A stretch of DNA of 64,000 bases, from NCBI GenBank assembly GCA_022711465.1, contig JAKLEZ010000001.1:1-64000 (forward strand), written 5' to 3'. Numbering within the stretch: position 1 is the first letter of the stretch; every line of letters begins with the position of its first letter. The translations under genes were made by a program, and so were the position numbers. Under the pieces are notes generated by a model. The model was not told the origin of the DNA, ran no database searches, and was given only the letters and a program-made list of their open reading frames with translations. Of this stretch, positions 41,051-51,680 are shown piece after piece. This DNA comes from Planctomycetota bacterium. GTDB lineage: Bacteria; Planctomycetota; Phycisphaerae; UBA1845; PWPN01.

Positions 41051-41100
41051 CAGAAGCGGCCCCGAGGCCGCAGGTAGCGGGTCCTCGGGGCCACCTTCTG
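41051..41100. terminator. Strong hairpin between convergent genes, probable bidirectional terminator
   Basis: CAGAAG (41051-41056) pairs with CTTCTG (41095-41100), and GGCCCCGAGG (41058-41067) with CCTCGGGGCC (41083-41092). This gives a 16-pair stem with a small internal bulge and a 15-base loop. It lies in the 162-base gap between the PPDK-like gene and gdhA, which converge. There is no T-run, so intrinsic termination is likely but not typical. Confidence 0.65.
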
Positions 41101-41152
41101 TCCGGCGGGTATTTGCCGGCTGGCGTGGATACGATGCGGTCAAGCCGCCTGG

Positions 41153-42514
<1,362 letters not shown>

Positions 42515-42695
42515 TTGATTCCCCCGGCCCACTACGCGCACATGGTTCCGGCCGGTCTGGCCCCGGCCCGATCCGCCGAGCCATGTGGGCCCTTGTATTC
42601 TCATAAGGTAAAGGTAATGATATAATCGGAAGCCCTGGGGAAACAAGGCGTCCAGGGGGGCCAAAAAAGCGGTTTCTGGGCCGAAAACGTGCTGT

Positions 42696-42712
42696 CTTAT
42701 TCTCAGAATAAG
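42696..42712. promoter_or_regulatory. LysR-type operator candidate in the gdhA/lysR spacer
   Basis: CTTATTCTCAGAATAAG is a perfect 17-bp palindrome. A third half-site CTTATTCT lies at 42719-42726, directly before the regulator ATG, and TATTCTCA recurs at 42596-42603 nearer gdhA. The arrangement (primary site over the regulator start, second site towards the divergent target) is usual for LysR regulators. TATAAT at 42621-42626 is a possible -10 for lysR. Confidence 0.6.
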
Positions 42713-42726
42713 GATTGACTTATTCT

Positions 42727-43662
42727 ATGAACATACCGGCCTTCAAATTATTCTGCGATGTGGTTCGCTGCCGGAGTTTCTCGCGTGCCGCGGCCATGAA
42801 TGGGATCAGTCAGTCCGCGGCCAGCCAGAGTGTCAGCTGCCTGGAACGTGAACTGGGGGTCCAGCTGATTGACCGCCAACGGAGGCCCATCATTCTGACC
42901 CACGAGGGGGAGATCTGCTACCAGGGGCTCTGCGAAATCCTGCGTCAGTTCGAGTTCATGAAAGCCGGGATGGAAGCCTCGCGTCATCTGGTTCAGGGAA
43001 CCGTCCGGGTGGCGGCCATCTACTCGGTTGGGCTCTACGACATGAACTGGGCGATGCAGAAGTTCATGGCCGACTATCCCATGGCCAATATCCGCCTGGA
43101 ATACCATCTTCCTGACAAGGTCTATGAAGCTGTCCAGAGTAACGAAGCTGATCTTGGCATTTTGTCCTATCCGGTTGAAAGCCGCGATCTGAACGTGATT
43201 CCGTTGAGGCGGGAGGAGATGGTGCTGGTCTGCCACCCGGACCATCACCTGGCGACGCGGCAAGTGGTCCAGCCCAGCCAGCTGAACGGGGAGGATTTCG
43301 TGAGCTTCGATCGGGAGCTGACCATTTCGCGGGAACTCGACCGTTACTTCCGCCAGAACCACATTTCCGTTCGCAAGGTCATGGTCTTCGACAACGTCGA
43401 GACCATCAAGCAGGCCGTGGAACTCGGCGTCGGCTTGAGCATCCTGCCCGAGCCAACGATTCGGCACGAGGTGAAGGTAGGATCGCTGGTCGCACTGCGG
43501 CTGGCGGGATGCGACCTCAAGCGTCCCATCGGCATCATTCATCTGCATCAGAAAGTCTTCACCCCGGCCCTGGTCAAGTTTGTCGAGATTCTGGGCGGCA
43601 AGCGCGATGCGGAGGAGCCGGCGTCTGCTGAGACCGGTTCATTTCCCGGCTCGAGGCAATAG
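42727..43662 (+). CDS. LysR-family transcriptional regulator
   Basis: Protein of 311 residues. The N-terminal winged HTH is clear (FKLFCDVVRCRSFSRAA, then SQSAASQSVSCLERELG, about 5-55), followed by the LysR linker helix. The effector domain from about 90 to 295 has the LysR substrate-binding fold (VRVAAIYSVGLYDM, EADLGILSYPV, VLVCHPDHHLA, VELGVGLSILPE). ATG 42727 is preferred over an in-frame TTG at 42715: the TTG would sit directly on AAGGA, while 42727 gives the usual LysR N-terminus. It is divergent from gdhA and has a perfect palindrome over its own start region, so it probably represses itself and regulates gdhA. The effector is unknown. Confidence 0.93.
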   Translation: MNIPAFKLFCDVVRCRSFSRAAAMNGISQSAASQSVSCLERELGVQLIDRQRRPIILTHEGEICYQGLCEILRQFEFMKAGMEASRHLVQGTVRVAAIYSVGLYDMNWAMQKFMADYPMANIRLEYHLPDKVYEAVQSNEADLGILSYPVESRDLNVIPLRREEMVLVCHPDHHLATRQVVQPSQLNGEDFVSFDRELTISRELDRYFRQNHISVRKVMVFDNVETIKQAVELGVGLSILPEPTIRHEVKVGSLVALRLAGCDLKRPIGIIHLHQKVFTPALVKFVEILGGKRDAEEPASAETGSFPGSRQ

Positions 43663-43812
43663 GCCGCCCACCATGCCGGCAACACCTGGATGGCGGACGG
43701 CCACGGCACGAGCGACGTGGCGCCCCTGGACGGATGCCGAGTTGCCGTGGACCGAAGGCGGGCTCTGACGTCCAGGCCGACGCCGATCGGAGCGACGCCC
43801 GGAATGGCGGCT

Positions 43813-44706
43813 CTACCCAACAGCCGCGGCGTGCATTTTCTCGAGGAACTTCGGCACGCCGGTCTTGGGGTCTTCCTTGTCCTCGTACTCGAGGGCCACG
43901 TAGCCGTGGTATCCGGCCTCTCGGAGGATGGAGAAGATGCGAGGCACATCCGCCGGCTTGCGTTGACCGCCCTCGGACACCAGTGTCTTGACCTGCACGT
44001 TAATCGCCTTGGGTGTGAGGGCGGCGATCTGGGCGTAGCCGTCGTCCTTGAAGTTGCCGGTGTCGAGGTTAACCCCGAACCACGGGGACGGCACGTCCTT
44101 CACAATCCGGAGCACGTCGGCGGCTGTCTCGGTCAGATAGCCATGATTCTCGATGCCCAGGAAAACACCCTTTGAACCCGCGTACTCGACCGCCTGCTTC
44201 ATGGCCGCGATCATGCGCTTGTAGTCTTCTTCGCGCTGTCCGCCGGCTTTTCCCGCGAACACCCGGATATGGGGGGCACCCATCTCGACCGCGTTGTCCA
44301 CCCACTGGCGAAGGTCAGCCAGCTGCTTGTCCAAGGCCCCCCCTGGCGGCAAGCAGAAGTTGTTGCCAACGGAGGTTCCGGAGACGGTCACCCCCTTGCG
44401 GAACGCTCGAGCCTTCAGCTCATGCATATAGGCCGGCCCGGTCTTGTAGATGTAGTAGGAGGTGAGCTCGGTGGCGTCGAGCCGCAAGTCGGCGCACAGG
44501 TCGATGAACTGTTCGATGGTCATCGTGGCCTTGTCCGCTCCACCGCCGAGGACATTGCGATAGGAGTAGGCCGCCATCGACAACCGCAGGCGATATCCGC
44601 CCCGGGTTGACTCGGCTCGAGCTCTGGGCGGAGGGGCCAGCAATGTACCCGCGGCCAAGGCGGCGCTGGCACCGAGAAATCCCCTTCTTGTGGAGGAAGC
44701 TGTCAT
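43813..44706 (-). CDS. Tat-exported sugar phosphate isomerase/epimerase-like TIM barrel
   Basis: Protein of 297 residues with a twin-arginine signal (STRRGFLGASAALAAGTLL, residues 4-22), so probably exported folded. The remainder is a xylose-isomerase-like TIM barrel: LRLSMAAYSYRNVLGG, LRLDATELTSYYI, FLGIENHGYL with metal-binding E, FGVNLDTGNF with D, INVQVK and YVALEYED with a final E. Close in kind but not in sequence to 15504-16472. ATG 44706 (MTASSTRR) has GGAG nine bases upstream; an in-frame ATG at 44721 has none, and the frame open to 45165 crosses the promoter of the sigma factor gene. The substrate is unknown. Confidence 0.85.
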   Translation of the reverse strand: MTASSTRRGFLGASAALAAGTLLAPPPRARAESTRGGYRLRLSMAAYSYRNVLGGGADKATMTIEQFIDLCADLRLDATELTSYYIYKTGPAYMHELKARAFRKGVTVSGTSVGNNFCLPPGGALDKQLADLRQWVDNAVEMGAPHIRVFAGKAGGQREEDYKRMIAAMKQAVEYAGSKGVFLGIENHGYLTETAADVLRIVKDVPSPWFGVNLDTGNFKDDGYAQIAALTPKAINVQVKTLVSEGGQRKPADVPRIFSILREAGYHGYVALEYEDKEDPKTGVPKFLEKMHAAAVG

Positions 44707-44979
44707 CGTGATCGTCTCCATGCAGGAAGCCGGTTTTCGTATCCACCGTGGCGGCGAACCTCCGCGACCACGGCCTGGGGCCTGATTATACGAGAGCGTT
44801 CCGGGTGAGGACAGGATGCCCCGGGATCGTACCGATGCCCCTCCGATGTTGGGACGCAGCCAGACGTCGGGCGTGCCTCCCAGAATCATCGTGTCTTCGA
44901 AAAGGCCAGCTTCACTGTAGAGGCCGTTGAATCTGTACGGGATCGGGCACCTGTCACGGCCGGGGCTTGCGGGATCCTG
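44707..44979. other. Divergent spacer, no gene
   Basis: Lies between the epimerase and the sigma factor promoter. The open frame on the minus strand is an upstream extension of the epimerase without similarity. Nothing else seen. Confidence 0.45.
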
Positions 44980-45008
44980 TTGACCTTTGGCGGGAGTCGC
45001 ACGATAAT
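44980..45008 (+). promoter_or_regulatory. Sigma-70-type promoter of the sigma factor gene
   Basis: -35 TTGACC (44980-44985), 17-base spacer, -10 GATAAT (45003-45008). Each hexamer differs from consensus at one position. Transcription would start near 45015, about 110 bases before ATG 45124. Confidence 0.7.
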
Positions 45009-45123
45009 AATACAGGACGATCGGTATTGAGTCGCTGCCGGTCCCTGAGGCGCCAATCGGGCTCATTGGCCAACCCGTGACGGCAGCGCGAGGCGGGCGA
45101 TGTGTCCGCCTGAGGAGCGCGCC

Positions 45124-46788
45124 ATGGCCAAGTACCATCATGCCGCCCTGGCCGAACTGGCCCACCAGTTGAGGCTATCGCCGTTGCGTTTGCGGCTTCG
45201 GCAGCTGGACGCGGCCCAGTTTCTGGCCGATCTCGTAGAGCCCGACAAGTCATACCCTTACGAGTTCGTCTGCCATCAGATCACCGGGTATCGTCCCAAG
45301 AGCGACATCCAACCCAAGCCCTTGTCCGGCCGGACGCTGGTCGAGGATCTGGTCCAGTTGGTGGAGGATCTGAGCGCGGCCAGCCCGATGCCGGTTGGTC
45401 TGACGGGCACGTGGTGGACCACCGAAGAGCTGGCGACTCGGCTCAAAGTCTCCACCAAGACTATCTGTCGTTGGCGCCGCCGGGGTCTACCCGGATGCAA
45501 GTTGCGTTACCCGGACAACACGATCCGCCTGGCGTTCAGTGAGCCGTGCATCCGCCGATTCGTGGCCAAGCACATCGACACGGTCCGACGGGGCGCGGCG
45601 TTCAGCCAGCTCACCGCCAAGGAGAAGCAGCAGATTGTCGCCGTTGCCCGCGCAGTTATCGCCGAGCGGCGTGTCCGGCTGCACGAATTGTCGCAGATCA
45701 TCTCCGCCAAGGTCGGCCGCGCGGTCGAGACCGTCCGCTACACGCTGCGGCGTCACGACGAAGCTCACCCTGAGGACCCGATATTCGGCAAGGACCATCA
45801 GCCGGTGATTCAGCCGGAGTTGCAGGCCATCTACGACCAGGTGCTTTCCGGGAAGCAGCCCGGCGAGGTGGGGAAGAGGTTCGGCAAGCCGGTCAAGGTG
45901 ATCCAGGCTATTGTTCGCGAGGTTCGTGCCCGGCAGCTGAAGGCTCGGGAGATCCAGTACATTTACCACCAGGAATTCGAGGCTCCCGGCGCCGAGGAGG
46001 CCATTCTGGCGAGTGCCCAGGCTCGCGTTCTCGATCAATCCGTTCCCCGGCCGCCGAGCGATTTGCCGCCGTACCTGCAGGAGCTTTACCGTTCGCCCCT
46101 GCTCAGTGCCGAGCAGGAACGCGCTCTGTTCCGGAAGTACAACTACCTGAAGTTCAAGGCCGACCGGATGCGGTTGGCAATCGATCCGCTCGACGCGAGT
46201 GACGCACAGCTTGACGCCGTTGACGCGGTCCTGGCAGATGCCGATCGCCTGCGGAACGAGATTCTGCAATCGAACCTGAGACTGGTGGTGAGCATCGCCC
46301 GCCGGCACGTCGGCCGGTCGCCCTACTTCTTCGAGATCGTCAGTGACGGCAACCTGGCCTTGATGCGAGCGGTGGAGAAGTTCGACTATGCCCGGGGCTT
46401 CAAGTTCAGCACGTATGCCTCGTGGGCGATCATGCGGAACTACGCCCGGTCCATTCCCGAGCAGATGTACGAGGCGGCTCGCCTCGTAACCGGCAACGAC
46501 GAGTTGCTGGCGATCAAGCCCTCGCGTGAACCCGAAGCAGCCAGCGATTCGGTTCTGGACGGCGTCCGGCATCTGATCCAGAAGGGGCTCAGCCTGCTCA
46601 ACTCGCGAGAGCGGGAAGTGGTCGTCCGGCACTATGGGCTGGACAACGATGGGCAAGCCATGACGCTCGATCAGATCGGGCAGGCCATCGGCGTCACCAA
46701 GGAGCGGGTGCGTCAGATCGAGCGTAAGGCGATCAAGAAGCTCCAGCTCGGGCTGGCCGAGCACGAGGCCGAACTCGTGCCGGATTAG
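45124..46788 (+). CDS. Sigma-70 family RNA polymerase sigma factor with extra N-terminal HTH
   Basis: Protein of 554 residues. Residues 97-145 form a MerR/excisionase-like HTH (WWTTEELATRLKVSTKTICR, then WRRRGLPG). The next 160 residues are helical and partly HTH-like. Sigma region 1.2 is at about 315-350 (LPPYLQELYRSPLLSAEQE), region 2 at about 377-455 (NLRLVVSIARRHVGRS, DGNLALMRAVEKFDYARGFK, FSTYASWAI) and region 4 at about 487-545 (LNSREREVVVRHYGLD, GVTKERVRQIERKAIKKLQ). Region 3 is short between them. Region 2.3/2.4 looks like a group 1/2 sigma, so it recognises standard -10 elements, but the N-terminus is not that of RpoD. ATG 45124 has GAGGAG upstream; the start at 45100 lacks a site. 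Likely a planctomycete alternative primary-like sigma factor. Confidence 0.88.
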   Translation: MAKYHHAALAELAHQLRLSPLRLRLRQLDAAQFLADLVEPDKSYPYEFVCHQITGYRPKSDIQPKPLSGRTLVEDLVQLVEDLSAASPMPVGLTGTWWTTEELATRLKVSTKTICRWRRRGLPGCKLRYPDNTIRLAFSEPCIRRFVAKHIDTVRRGAAFSQLTAKEKQQIVAVARAVIAERRVRLHELSQIISAKVGRAVETVRYTLRRHDEAHPEDPIFGKDHQPVIQPELQAIYDQVLSGKQPGEVGKRFGKPVKVIQAIVREVRARQLKAREIQYIYHQEFEAPGAEEAILASAQARVLDQSVPRPPSDLPPYLQELYRSPLLSAEQERALFRKYNYLKFKADRMRLAIDPLDASDAQLDAVDAVLADADRLRNEILQSNLRLVVSIARRHVGRSPYFFEIVSDGNLALMRAVEKFDYARGFKFSTYASWAIMRNYARSIPEQMYEAARLVTGNDELLAIKPSREPEAASDSVLDGVRHLIQKGLSLLNSREREVVVRHYGLDNDGQAMTLDQIGQAIGVTKERVRQIERKAIKKLQLGLAEHEAELVPD

Positions 46789-46987
46789 AATCTGTGCGCG
46801 CCGGGTAGACCCGACAGACCGGCCACCCACCGCAAACCAAGCCTCGGCTCACAGCAACACAGCGTCGTCAGGCACGGGCCGGGCGTTCTCTTGACCTCAG
46901 CGCCACGCGTGCGATAATCCTCCACCGGTCGAGCCTTGGCAAAACGGCATTGCACCTTATGTCAACTGCTCAGCGGACAGGATTTCG

Positions 46988-48289
46988 ATGAAAGTCACGT
47001 GCCCCAAATGTCAGAAGGTTCTCCAGGCTCCCGACGGATGGGCCGGGAAGACGGTCAAATGCCCGGGATGCAAGGATCCCATCAAGCTGCCGCAGCCCGA
47101 CGGCGGAGGCGACGCTGGGGGTATCGATCTGGGCTCACTCAAGACATTCGAAGCGGTCGGCCAAGTCATCGTCCCGGATCAGAAGGCCAAGCCGATGACG
47201 CTGAAGCAGGCCCAGCAGGCGGCCGCCGCGGCGGCGGCCGAGGCCGAGGCTGCCAAGATCGACCCGGCCAAGCACGATCCCAACGTCCGAACGTGCCCGA
47301 AGTGCAAGCAGAAGGTGAAGTGCGCGGACCTGTACAGCGAAGTCATGTGCCGTCACTGCGGAACCGGGATTCCGGGTCTCACGCTGACACCCGGGCAGCA
47401 GGCCAAATACTCTGGTTCGATGGCCGACCGCATTGGCTCCTCGGTCACCTTCTACTCCGGCTTCAGCAGTGCGGCCACATACCCCCTGCCGGCGTTAGGC
47501 TCGATCGGCGCCGGCATGGCGATCGCCCTGGCGACCATTGTGGTGCCGGTCGGCGTCGTTCTTGCGTTCATCGCCAGTTCAAGCCTCAACCCGGCGAGCC
47601 GCAAACCGGGCGAGGAGATCGACTACGGCTGGGTAGGCATCGCCATCTCGACGGCGCTGGTAGTTCAGGGCATCTACTTCGGTTCGGTCTGCTATTACAT
47701 GCTGATCGACGCCATCCGGACCACGAAGTCCGGGGCCGAAGCCCCGCCGAACCTGACCTGGAACATCATCAACCTAGGAGCCGCGCTCGGAGGCTACGGG
47801 GCCCTGTTGGGCATGTATCTCCTCACCGCGGTTCTTCTGGTCACAGCGGTGAAAGGCTTCCCGAGCAAGATCAGCGATTTCACAGCCCTGGGGCAACCCG
47901 TCCCGCTCATCATCCTGGCCCTGATGACCTTCGGTGTTCCGATGAACCTGATCGGGTTGTCCAGCAGCCAGGCGATGGACGGCCTGAATCCCGTCAAGGT
48001 TGGCAAGTCCATCCTCAACACGCACGGCAATTATGCGTTTCTGTTCCTGGTCACTTTGTTGTACCTGGGGATCTTCATTGGCATTATGGCCGCGGTGCTC
48101 AATTGGGCCTGGCCGATGATCATGAGCGTCTGCACCACGGGCATCGCGTCCGGTGTGGTCAACGCCCTCCTGGGGGTGGTTGCCTGGACGGTGGTGATCG
48201 GTTTTGGTTTTTACTTCGCCTGCTCGATCGGTCGAGTGCTCGGCCTGTTCTGCCGAACGTACAAAGAGAAGCTCCAATTCGAACTCTGA
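46988..48289 (+). CDS. Zinc-ribbon multi-pass membrane protein
   Basis: Protein of 433 residues, function unknown. It begins with an MJ0042-like zinc ribbon, CPKCQ (5-9) and CPGCKDP (25-31). A Gln/Ala-rich linker follows (QAQQAAAAAAAEAEAA). A second ribbon has CPKCKQKVKC and CRHCGTG (about 103-126). From about 165 to the end there are six or seven hydrophobic helices (for example IGAGMAIALATIVVPVGVV, LLGMYLLTAVLLVTAV, AFLFLVTLLYLGIFIGIM). Planctomycetes have many proteins of this layout, with cytoplasmic ribbons on a membrane domain; none has a firm function. ATG 46988 has AGGA six bases upstream. The gene is alone, between the sigma factor and an esterase-like lipoprotein on the same strand. 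Confidence 0.82.
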   Translation: MKVTCPKCQKVLQAPDGWAGKTVKCPGCKDPIKLPQPDGGGDAGGIDLGSLKTFEAVGQVIVPDQKAKPMTLKQAQQAAAAAAAEAEAAKIDPAKHDPNVRTCPKCKQKVKCADLYSEVMCRHCGTGIPGLTLTPGQQAKYSGSMADRIGSSVTFYSGFSSAATYPLPALGSIGAGMAIALATIVVPVGVVLAFIASSSLNPASRKPGEEIDYGWVGIAISTALVVQGIYFGSVCYYMLIDAIRTTKSGAEAPPNLTWNIINLGAALGGYGALLGMYLLTAVLLVTAVKGFPSKISDFTALGQPVPLIILALMTFGVPMNLIGLSSSQAMDGLNPVKVGKSILNTHGNYAFLFLVTLLYLGIFIGIMAAVLNWAWPMIMSVCTTGIASGVVNALLGVVAWTVVIGFGFYFACSIGRVLGLFCRTYKEKLQFEL

Positions 48290-48463
48290 CCAATTCCTTC
48301 ATCCGGTTCCGGCCGGACGGCCGATACACCATTGGCGTGTCGGGGATCTGCCCCACGCGGTTGGTCCGCGCCGGCAGTTCGGCTAAAATGGGCGAACCAA
48401 GGCGCCGGGAGCGGAGGTGGAGATGCCTCCAGCTGAAACCAAGCTCCTTGAAGTGGAGATCGC

Positions 48464-49972
48464 ATGAGAAGCCGTTCTAGGATGGTTCTGCTGCTTGCCG
48501 CGGGAGCGATGCTCGCCCAGAGCGGGTGTGCGATTCCGCAACCCCCCGGCCGCGGCCGGCAGATGCAGCTTGTGGAGCCCGAGACCAAGACGACCTACTG
48601 GCTGTATCTGCCCGAAGACTACGTCAAGAACAACGGCCAGCGCCCAAAGGGCGAGCGATGGCCCATGGTCCTCACCCTGCACGGTCTGCGCCCGTACGAC
48701 AGCGGCGCCATGCAGAACAAGGAATGGCAGGAAGAAGCTGATCGCTACGGCTTTGTCATCCTGGCCCCGGACCTGCGGACGTGCGACAGCCTGACGATGC
48801 AGTTTCCCCTGCACGACCCCAACCTGCCCTACGTCAAACAGGACGAGCAAGCCATTCTGGCGATCATGGATGACGTCTGCCGTCGCACCAACGCCGATCC
48901 GACTCGGGTCCTGGTCACAAGTTTCTCATCGGGCGGCTATCTTGCCCATTTCATGACCAACCAGCACCCGGAGCGATTCACGGTTTTGGCGGTCAGAGGA
49001 TCCAACTTCAACAGGAGCCTGCTGTCGCCTGCTCAGCTCTCCAAATACCGGAACATGCCCATCGGTGTCTTCTTCGGCCAGAACGACCTGGGGGTATGCC
49101 GGACTGAGAGCCTGGAGGCGATCGACTGGTATCGTCAGCATCACTTTCATGTCGAAGGCAAGATGGTCAAAGACCTGGGCCATGAACGAAGGCCCCAAGT
49201 CGCTGCCGCCTTCTTTGCCCGGGCGATTGGAGTCTCGCCCAAGAGCCCGCCCGATCTGGGCAGCATGGTTGTCATGGACATCCCCGGGCACGAGGCTACG
49301 GCGGGGCCTACCCGGCCGCCGCCCAAACCGATTCTGCCGACGACGCCGCCGCCCGAACCGGCCGCCTCGGCAACGCTGTCCTCGGAGGCATCAAGCAGGA
49401 AAGCCAAACCGCCCATCCGCGAGAAGTCGGCCTCCGGAGGCGAGCTTCTCTTCAGCGGCTCCACCTCGACAACCGGCGGCACGATCTCGAAGCCGCCTGC
49501 GCAGGTCGAGCCTGCCAGACCGACCGCCCGGGCGTTGCCGTCGGCCAACACGAACTCAGGGAATGCGGCCACGCCGAAACGCCCCATTCGGCAACCGTAC
49601 GACAGCGCCGGCGGAGGGGCGCCCGAACGACCCGAGAAGCCGGTCCTGCCAACGTCTGCCCCAGGTCGCGAGAAGGAGCCGGATCGTTACTCACCGGCGG
49701 CGATCCAAGTGCACGGCGACGCGGTCGGCCAAGCCCCCTTCCGGGTGAGTCTCAGTGCGATCGTGCCCGCTTCCATGCGAGAAGGAGCCAGCATCCTCTG
49801 GACTGACAACGGGGTGCCGGTGGGCGACAACACGTTCGAGGCTCACGTCGTGCTCCGGCAGCCAGGGACCCACTACATCGCTGCCCACATCGCCACCGCC
49901 GACGACCGCCGAATCAACGCCCAGCGGACCATTCAGGTCTTGCCTCCCGCTACCCAGCCTGCGCACTCGTAG
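48464..49972 (+). CDS. Alpha/beta-hydrolase lipoprotein (PHB depolymerase/feruloyl-esterase-like) with PKD-like tail
   Basis: Protein of 502 residues. The signal peptide ends at the lipobox AQSGC (cysteine near 22). Residues 45-260 are an esterase-type alpha/beta hydrolase: oxyanion region MVLTLHGLRP, nucleophile elbow TSFSSGGYLAH (serine in F-S-S-G-G in place of the usual GxSxG), acid in FFGQNDLGVC and histidine in DLGHERR. It resembles the PHB-depolymerase/feruloyl esterase group. Residues 265-400 are a proline/serine-rich linker. The last 85 residues form a small beta domain (FRVSLSAIVPASM, ILWTDNGVPVGDNTFEAHVV) like a PKD or bacterial Ig fold. ATG 48464 has GGAG six bases upstream. It probably cleaves ester-linked polysaccharide or polyester outside the cell; the substrate is not known. 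Confidence 0.83.
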   Translation: MRSRSRMVLLLAAGAMLAQSGCAIPQPPGRGRQMQLVEPETKTTYWLYLPEDYVKNNGQRPKGERWPMVLTLHGLRPYDSGAMQNKEWQEEADRYGFVILAPDLRTCDSLTMQFPLHDPNLPYVKQDEQAILAIMDDVCRRTNADPTRVLVTSFSSGGYLAHFMTNQHPERFTVLAVRGSNFNRSLLSPAQLSKYRNMPIGVFFGQNDLGVCRTESLEAIDWYRQHHFHVEGKMVKDLGHERRPQVAAAFFARAIGVSPKSPPDLGSMVVMDIPGHEATAGPTRPPPKPILPTTPPPEPAASATLSSEASSRKAKPPIREKSASGGELLFSGSTSTTGGTISKPPAQVEPARPTARALPSANTNSGNAATPKRPIRQPYDSAGGGAPERPEKPVLPTSAPGREKEPDRYSPAAIQVHGDAVGQAPFRVSLSAIVPASMREGASILWTDNGVPVGDNTFEAHVVLRQPGTHYIAAHIATADDRRINAQRTIQVLPPATQPAHS

Positions 49973-50365
49973 ACCTCCCGGCAGACCCGGAACGTCCGCT
50001 CGGGCTGACATGATCGAGGAGCTTGCCCGTACACTTGCCTTCGGTCAAGTGTGGCGGGGTGGTTCTCCATCTCGGTCGAGGCTGCATCGGAGGCATCACT
50101 TGGGGTCCAGGCGAGCGGCAGACACCCGAGTGCGCGTTCCTGCACTATCGTGGTCATGGCGACCGGAGCAACACCGGCTGCCGCCCGCGGCATGGGGGCA
50201 GCGTCTGCACCTCTGCAACCCCGGGCGATATGGAGCGTAGTAGGAACAGCAGAGGGGTGGCCCAGAAGGGCGATCATGACCGGAAGCCATTGTGGATAAG
50301 GAAGTTGTGACATCTCCCATCTGACTGACAGGAGGACGGTTTGGCCGTCGTCTATTAGGGTAGAC
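49973..50365. other. 393-bp gap before the ECF sigma factor
   Basis: No supported gene. Frames on the minus strand (50096-50686) are shadows of the sigma factor gene. The region should hold the promoter of the ECF operon; I do not see a clear -35/-10 pair. Confidence 0.45.
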
Positions 50366-50953
50366 ATGCAACGGCCGATCGCGATCAGAACCATGCAGGC
50401 CAGCGAGGCGGGCCATGACCCGGAGATTCCCGTGATCGAGGCCATCCGGCAGGGTGACCCGCACGCCATGACCGAGTTCGTGCAGCGGCACGAGCGTTGG
50501 GTGCGAGGCTTGGTTTTCGGGATCACTGGGCGGATGGATGACGTGGATGACGTTGCCCAGCGGGTCTGGATGCAGGTCTGGCGTGAAGCCCGGAATTTGA
50601 CTGACGGCACGCGTTGGCGGAGTTGGCTGTATCGGATTGCCCGGAACGCTGCCATGGACACCGGCCGGTCGCGGAGGCGAAGCCAACGACTTGCAGAGAC
50701 GCTGGAGCAGGGCCGGCCCGAGCGAACCGAGGCTCCTCCGGATGCGGCGCTCTCAAGCCGGGAGCAGGAAGCTCGGATGCTGGGGGCGATCGCGGCTCTG
50801 CCGCCCCTGTATCGCGAGCCGTTCGTGCTCAAGCATCTGGAGGAATGGAGCTACCAGGAAATCGCCGAGTTGCTCGGCATGCCGGTTGACACGGTTGAGA
50901 CCCGGCTGGTTCGTGCCCGGCGACTGCTCCGAGAGCGGCTGGGGATGAAGTGA
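50366..50953 (+). CDS. ECF-type RNA polymerase sigma factor
   Basis: Protein of 195 residues with only sigma regions 2 and 4. Region 2 (about 35-100) contains FVQRHERWVRGLVFGI, DDVDDVAQRVWMQVWREA and RWRSWLYRIARNAAMD. Region 4 (about 142-193) contains LPPLYREPFVLKHLEEWSYQ and EIAELLGMPVDTVETRLVRA. This fits the ECF (group 4) class that responds to envelope or extracytoplasmic signals. ATG 50366 has AGGG five bases upstream; ATG 50393 is a possible alternative. It is followed by a putative anti-sigma factor and a PDZ protein on the same strand, so the three probably form one signalling unit. Confidence 0.93.
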   Translation: MQRPIAIRTMQASEAGHDPEIPVIEAIRQGDPHAMTEFVQRHERWVRGLVFGITGRMDDVDDVAQRVWMQVWREARNLTDGTRWRSWLYRIARNAAMDTGRSRRRSQRLAETLEQGRPERTEAPPDAALSSREQEARMLGAIAALPPLYREPFVLKHLEEWSYQEIAELLGMPVDTVETRLVRARRLLRERLGMK

Positions 50954-51093
50954 CGAGTCATGGGTAATGGCGGGGGCATTGAGTTCAGAGTGTCGGGAGG
51001 CTGAGCGGGGATGGTTCCCGGCCCCTCTAGCGACGGGGATGAAAGGATTAGCTGGACGGCGACTGCCGGCTGCGTAACGCTGAGTGCTCACAG

Positions 51094-51669
51094 ATGATCG
51101 ACGAACGGCTGGAACGACTGATCAATCGTAGGCTTGACGGCGAACTCAGCGAGGCCGAGTCGCTGGAACTGGACAAGCTGCTGATCCGCTCGCCGGAAGG
51201 ACGAGCGATGCTGGAGGAACAGGGGAGGCTCGACCGTCTTGCCGGCGATTCCCTGCGGGCCGCCCTCGGTGGTGATCTGACCGGACGGAGGGTATGTGGC
51301 CGAAGTCCGCTGGAATGGCCGTCGCGATCGTCTCGCCGCGAGCATCTGTGGTACGGGGGCATTGGCCTGGCCGCCGGGTTCCTGCTGTCTCTCCTGGTGA
51401 GCTCGCTGGTCATGCCGTTGCGGAGCGGAAACCACGAGGAGGTCCTGCCGCCTGTCGCCAACAGTGAGCCAGACCGTGACACTGGCCCGGCATTTGCAGG
51501 CAAGGGGCGGAACAGGGAGCTGCCCCCGAGTCTGCGGGACATCACAGGCCCCTGGGATGATGTCCCGGGCCAGGTCTTTGGTGTCTATGACGATAGCAGT
51601 CGTAGCCTCTATCTACTAGAAATGAGCGGGGCGCCGGCCAGAGTGACGCCCGCCCACATCGACTATTGA
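51094..51669 (+). CDS. Putative membrane anti-sigma factor
   Basis: Protein of 191 residues with one transmembrane helix at about 86-108 (LWYGGIGLAAGFLLSLLVSS). The cytoplasmic N-terminus, MIDERLERLINRRLDGELSE, then AESLELDKLLIRSPEGRAML, has the helical pattern of anti-sigma domains placed after planctomycete ECF genes, but lacks the zinc HxxxCxxC motif. The outer part is about 80 residues and ends RVTPAHIDY. It starts 141 bases after the ECF gene and stops 11 bases before the PDZ gene. Function as anti-sigma factor is inferred from position and topology. Confidence 0.75.
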   Translation: MIDERLERLINRRLDGELSEAESLELDKLLIRSPEGRAMLEEQGRLDRLAGDSLRAALGGDLTGRRVCGRSPLEWPSRSSRREHLWYGGIGLAAGFLLSLLVSSLVMPLRSGNHEEVLPPVANSEPDRDTGPAFAGKGRNRELPPSLRDITGPWDDVPGQVFGVYDDSSRSLYLLEMSGAPARVTPAHIDY

Positions 51670-51680
51670 GGAGAACACAC

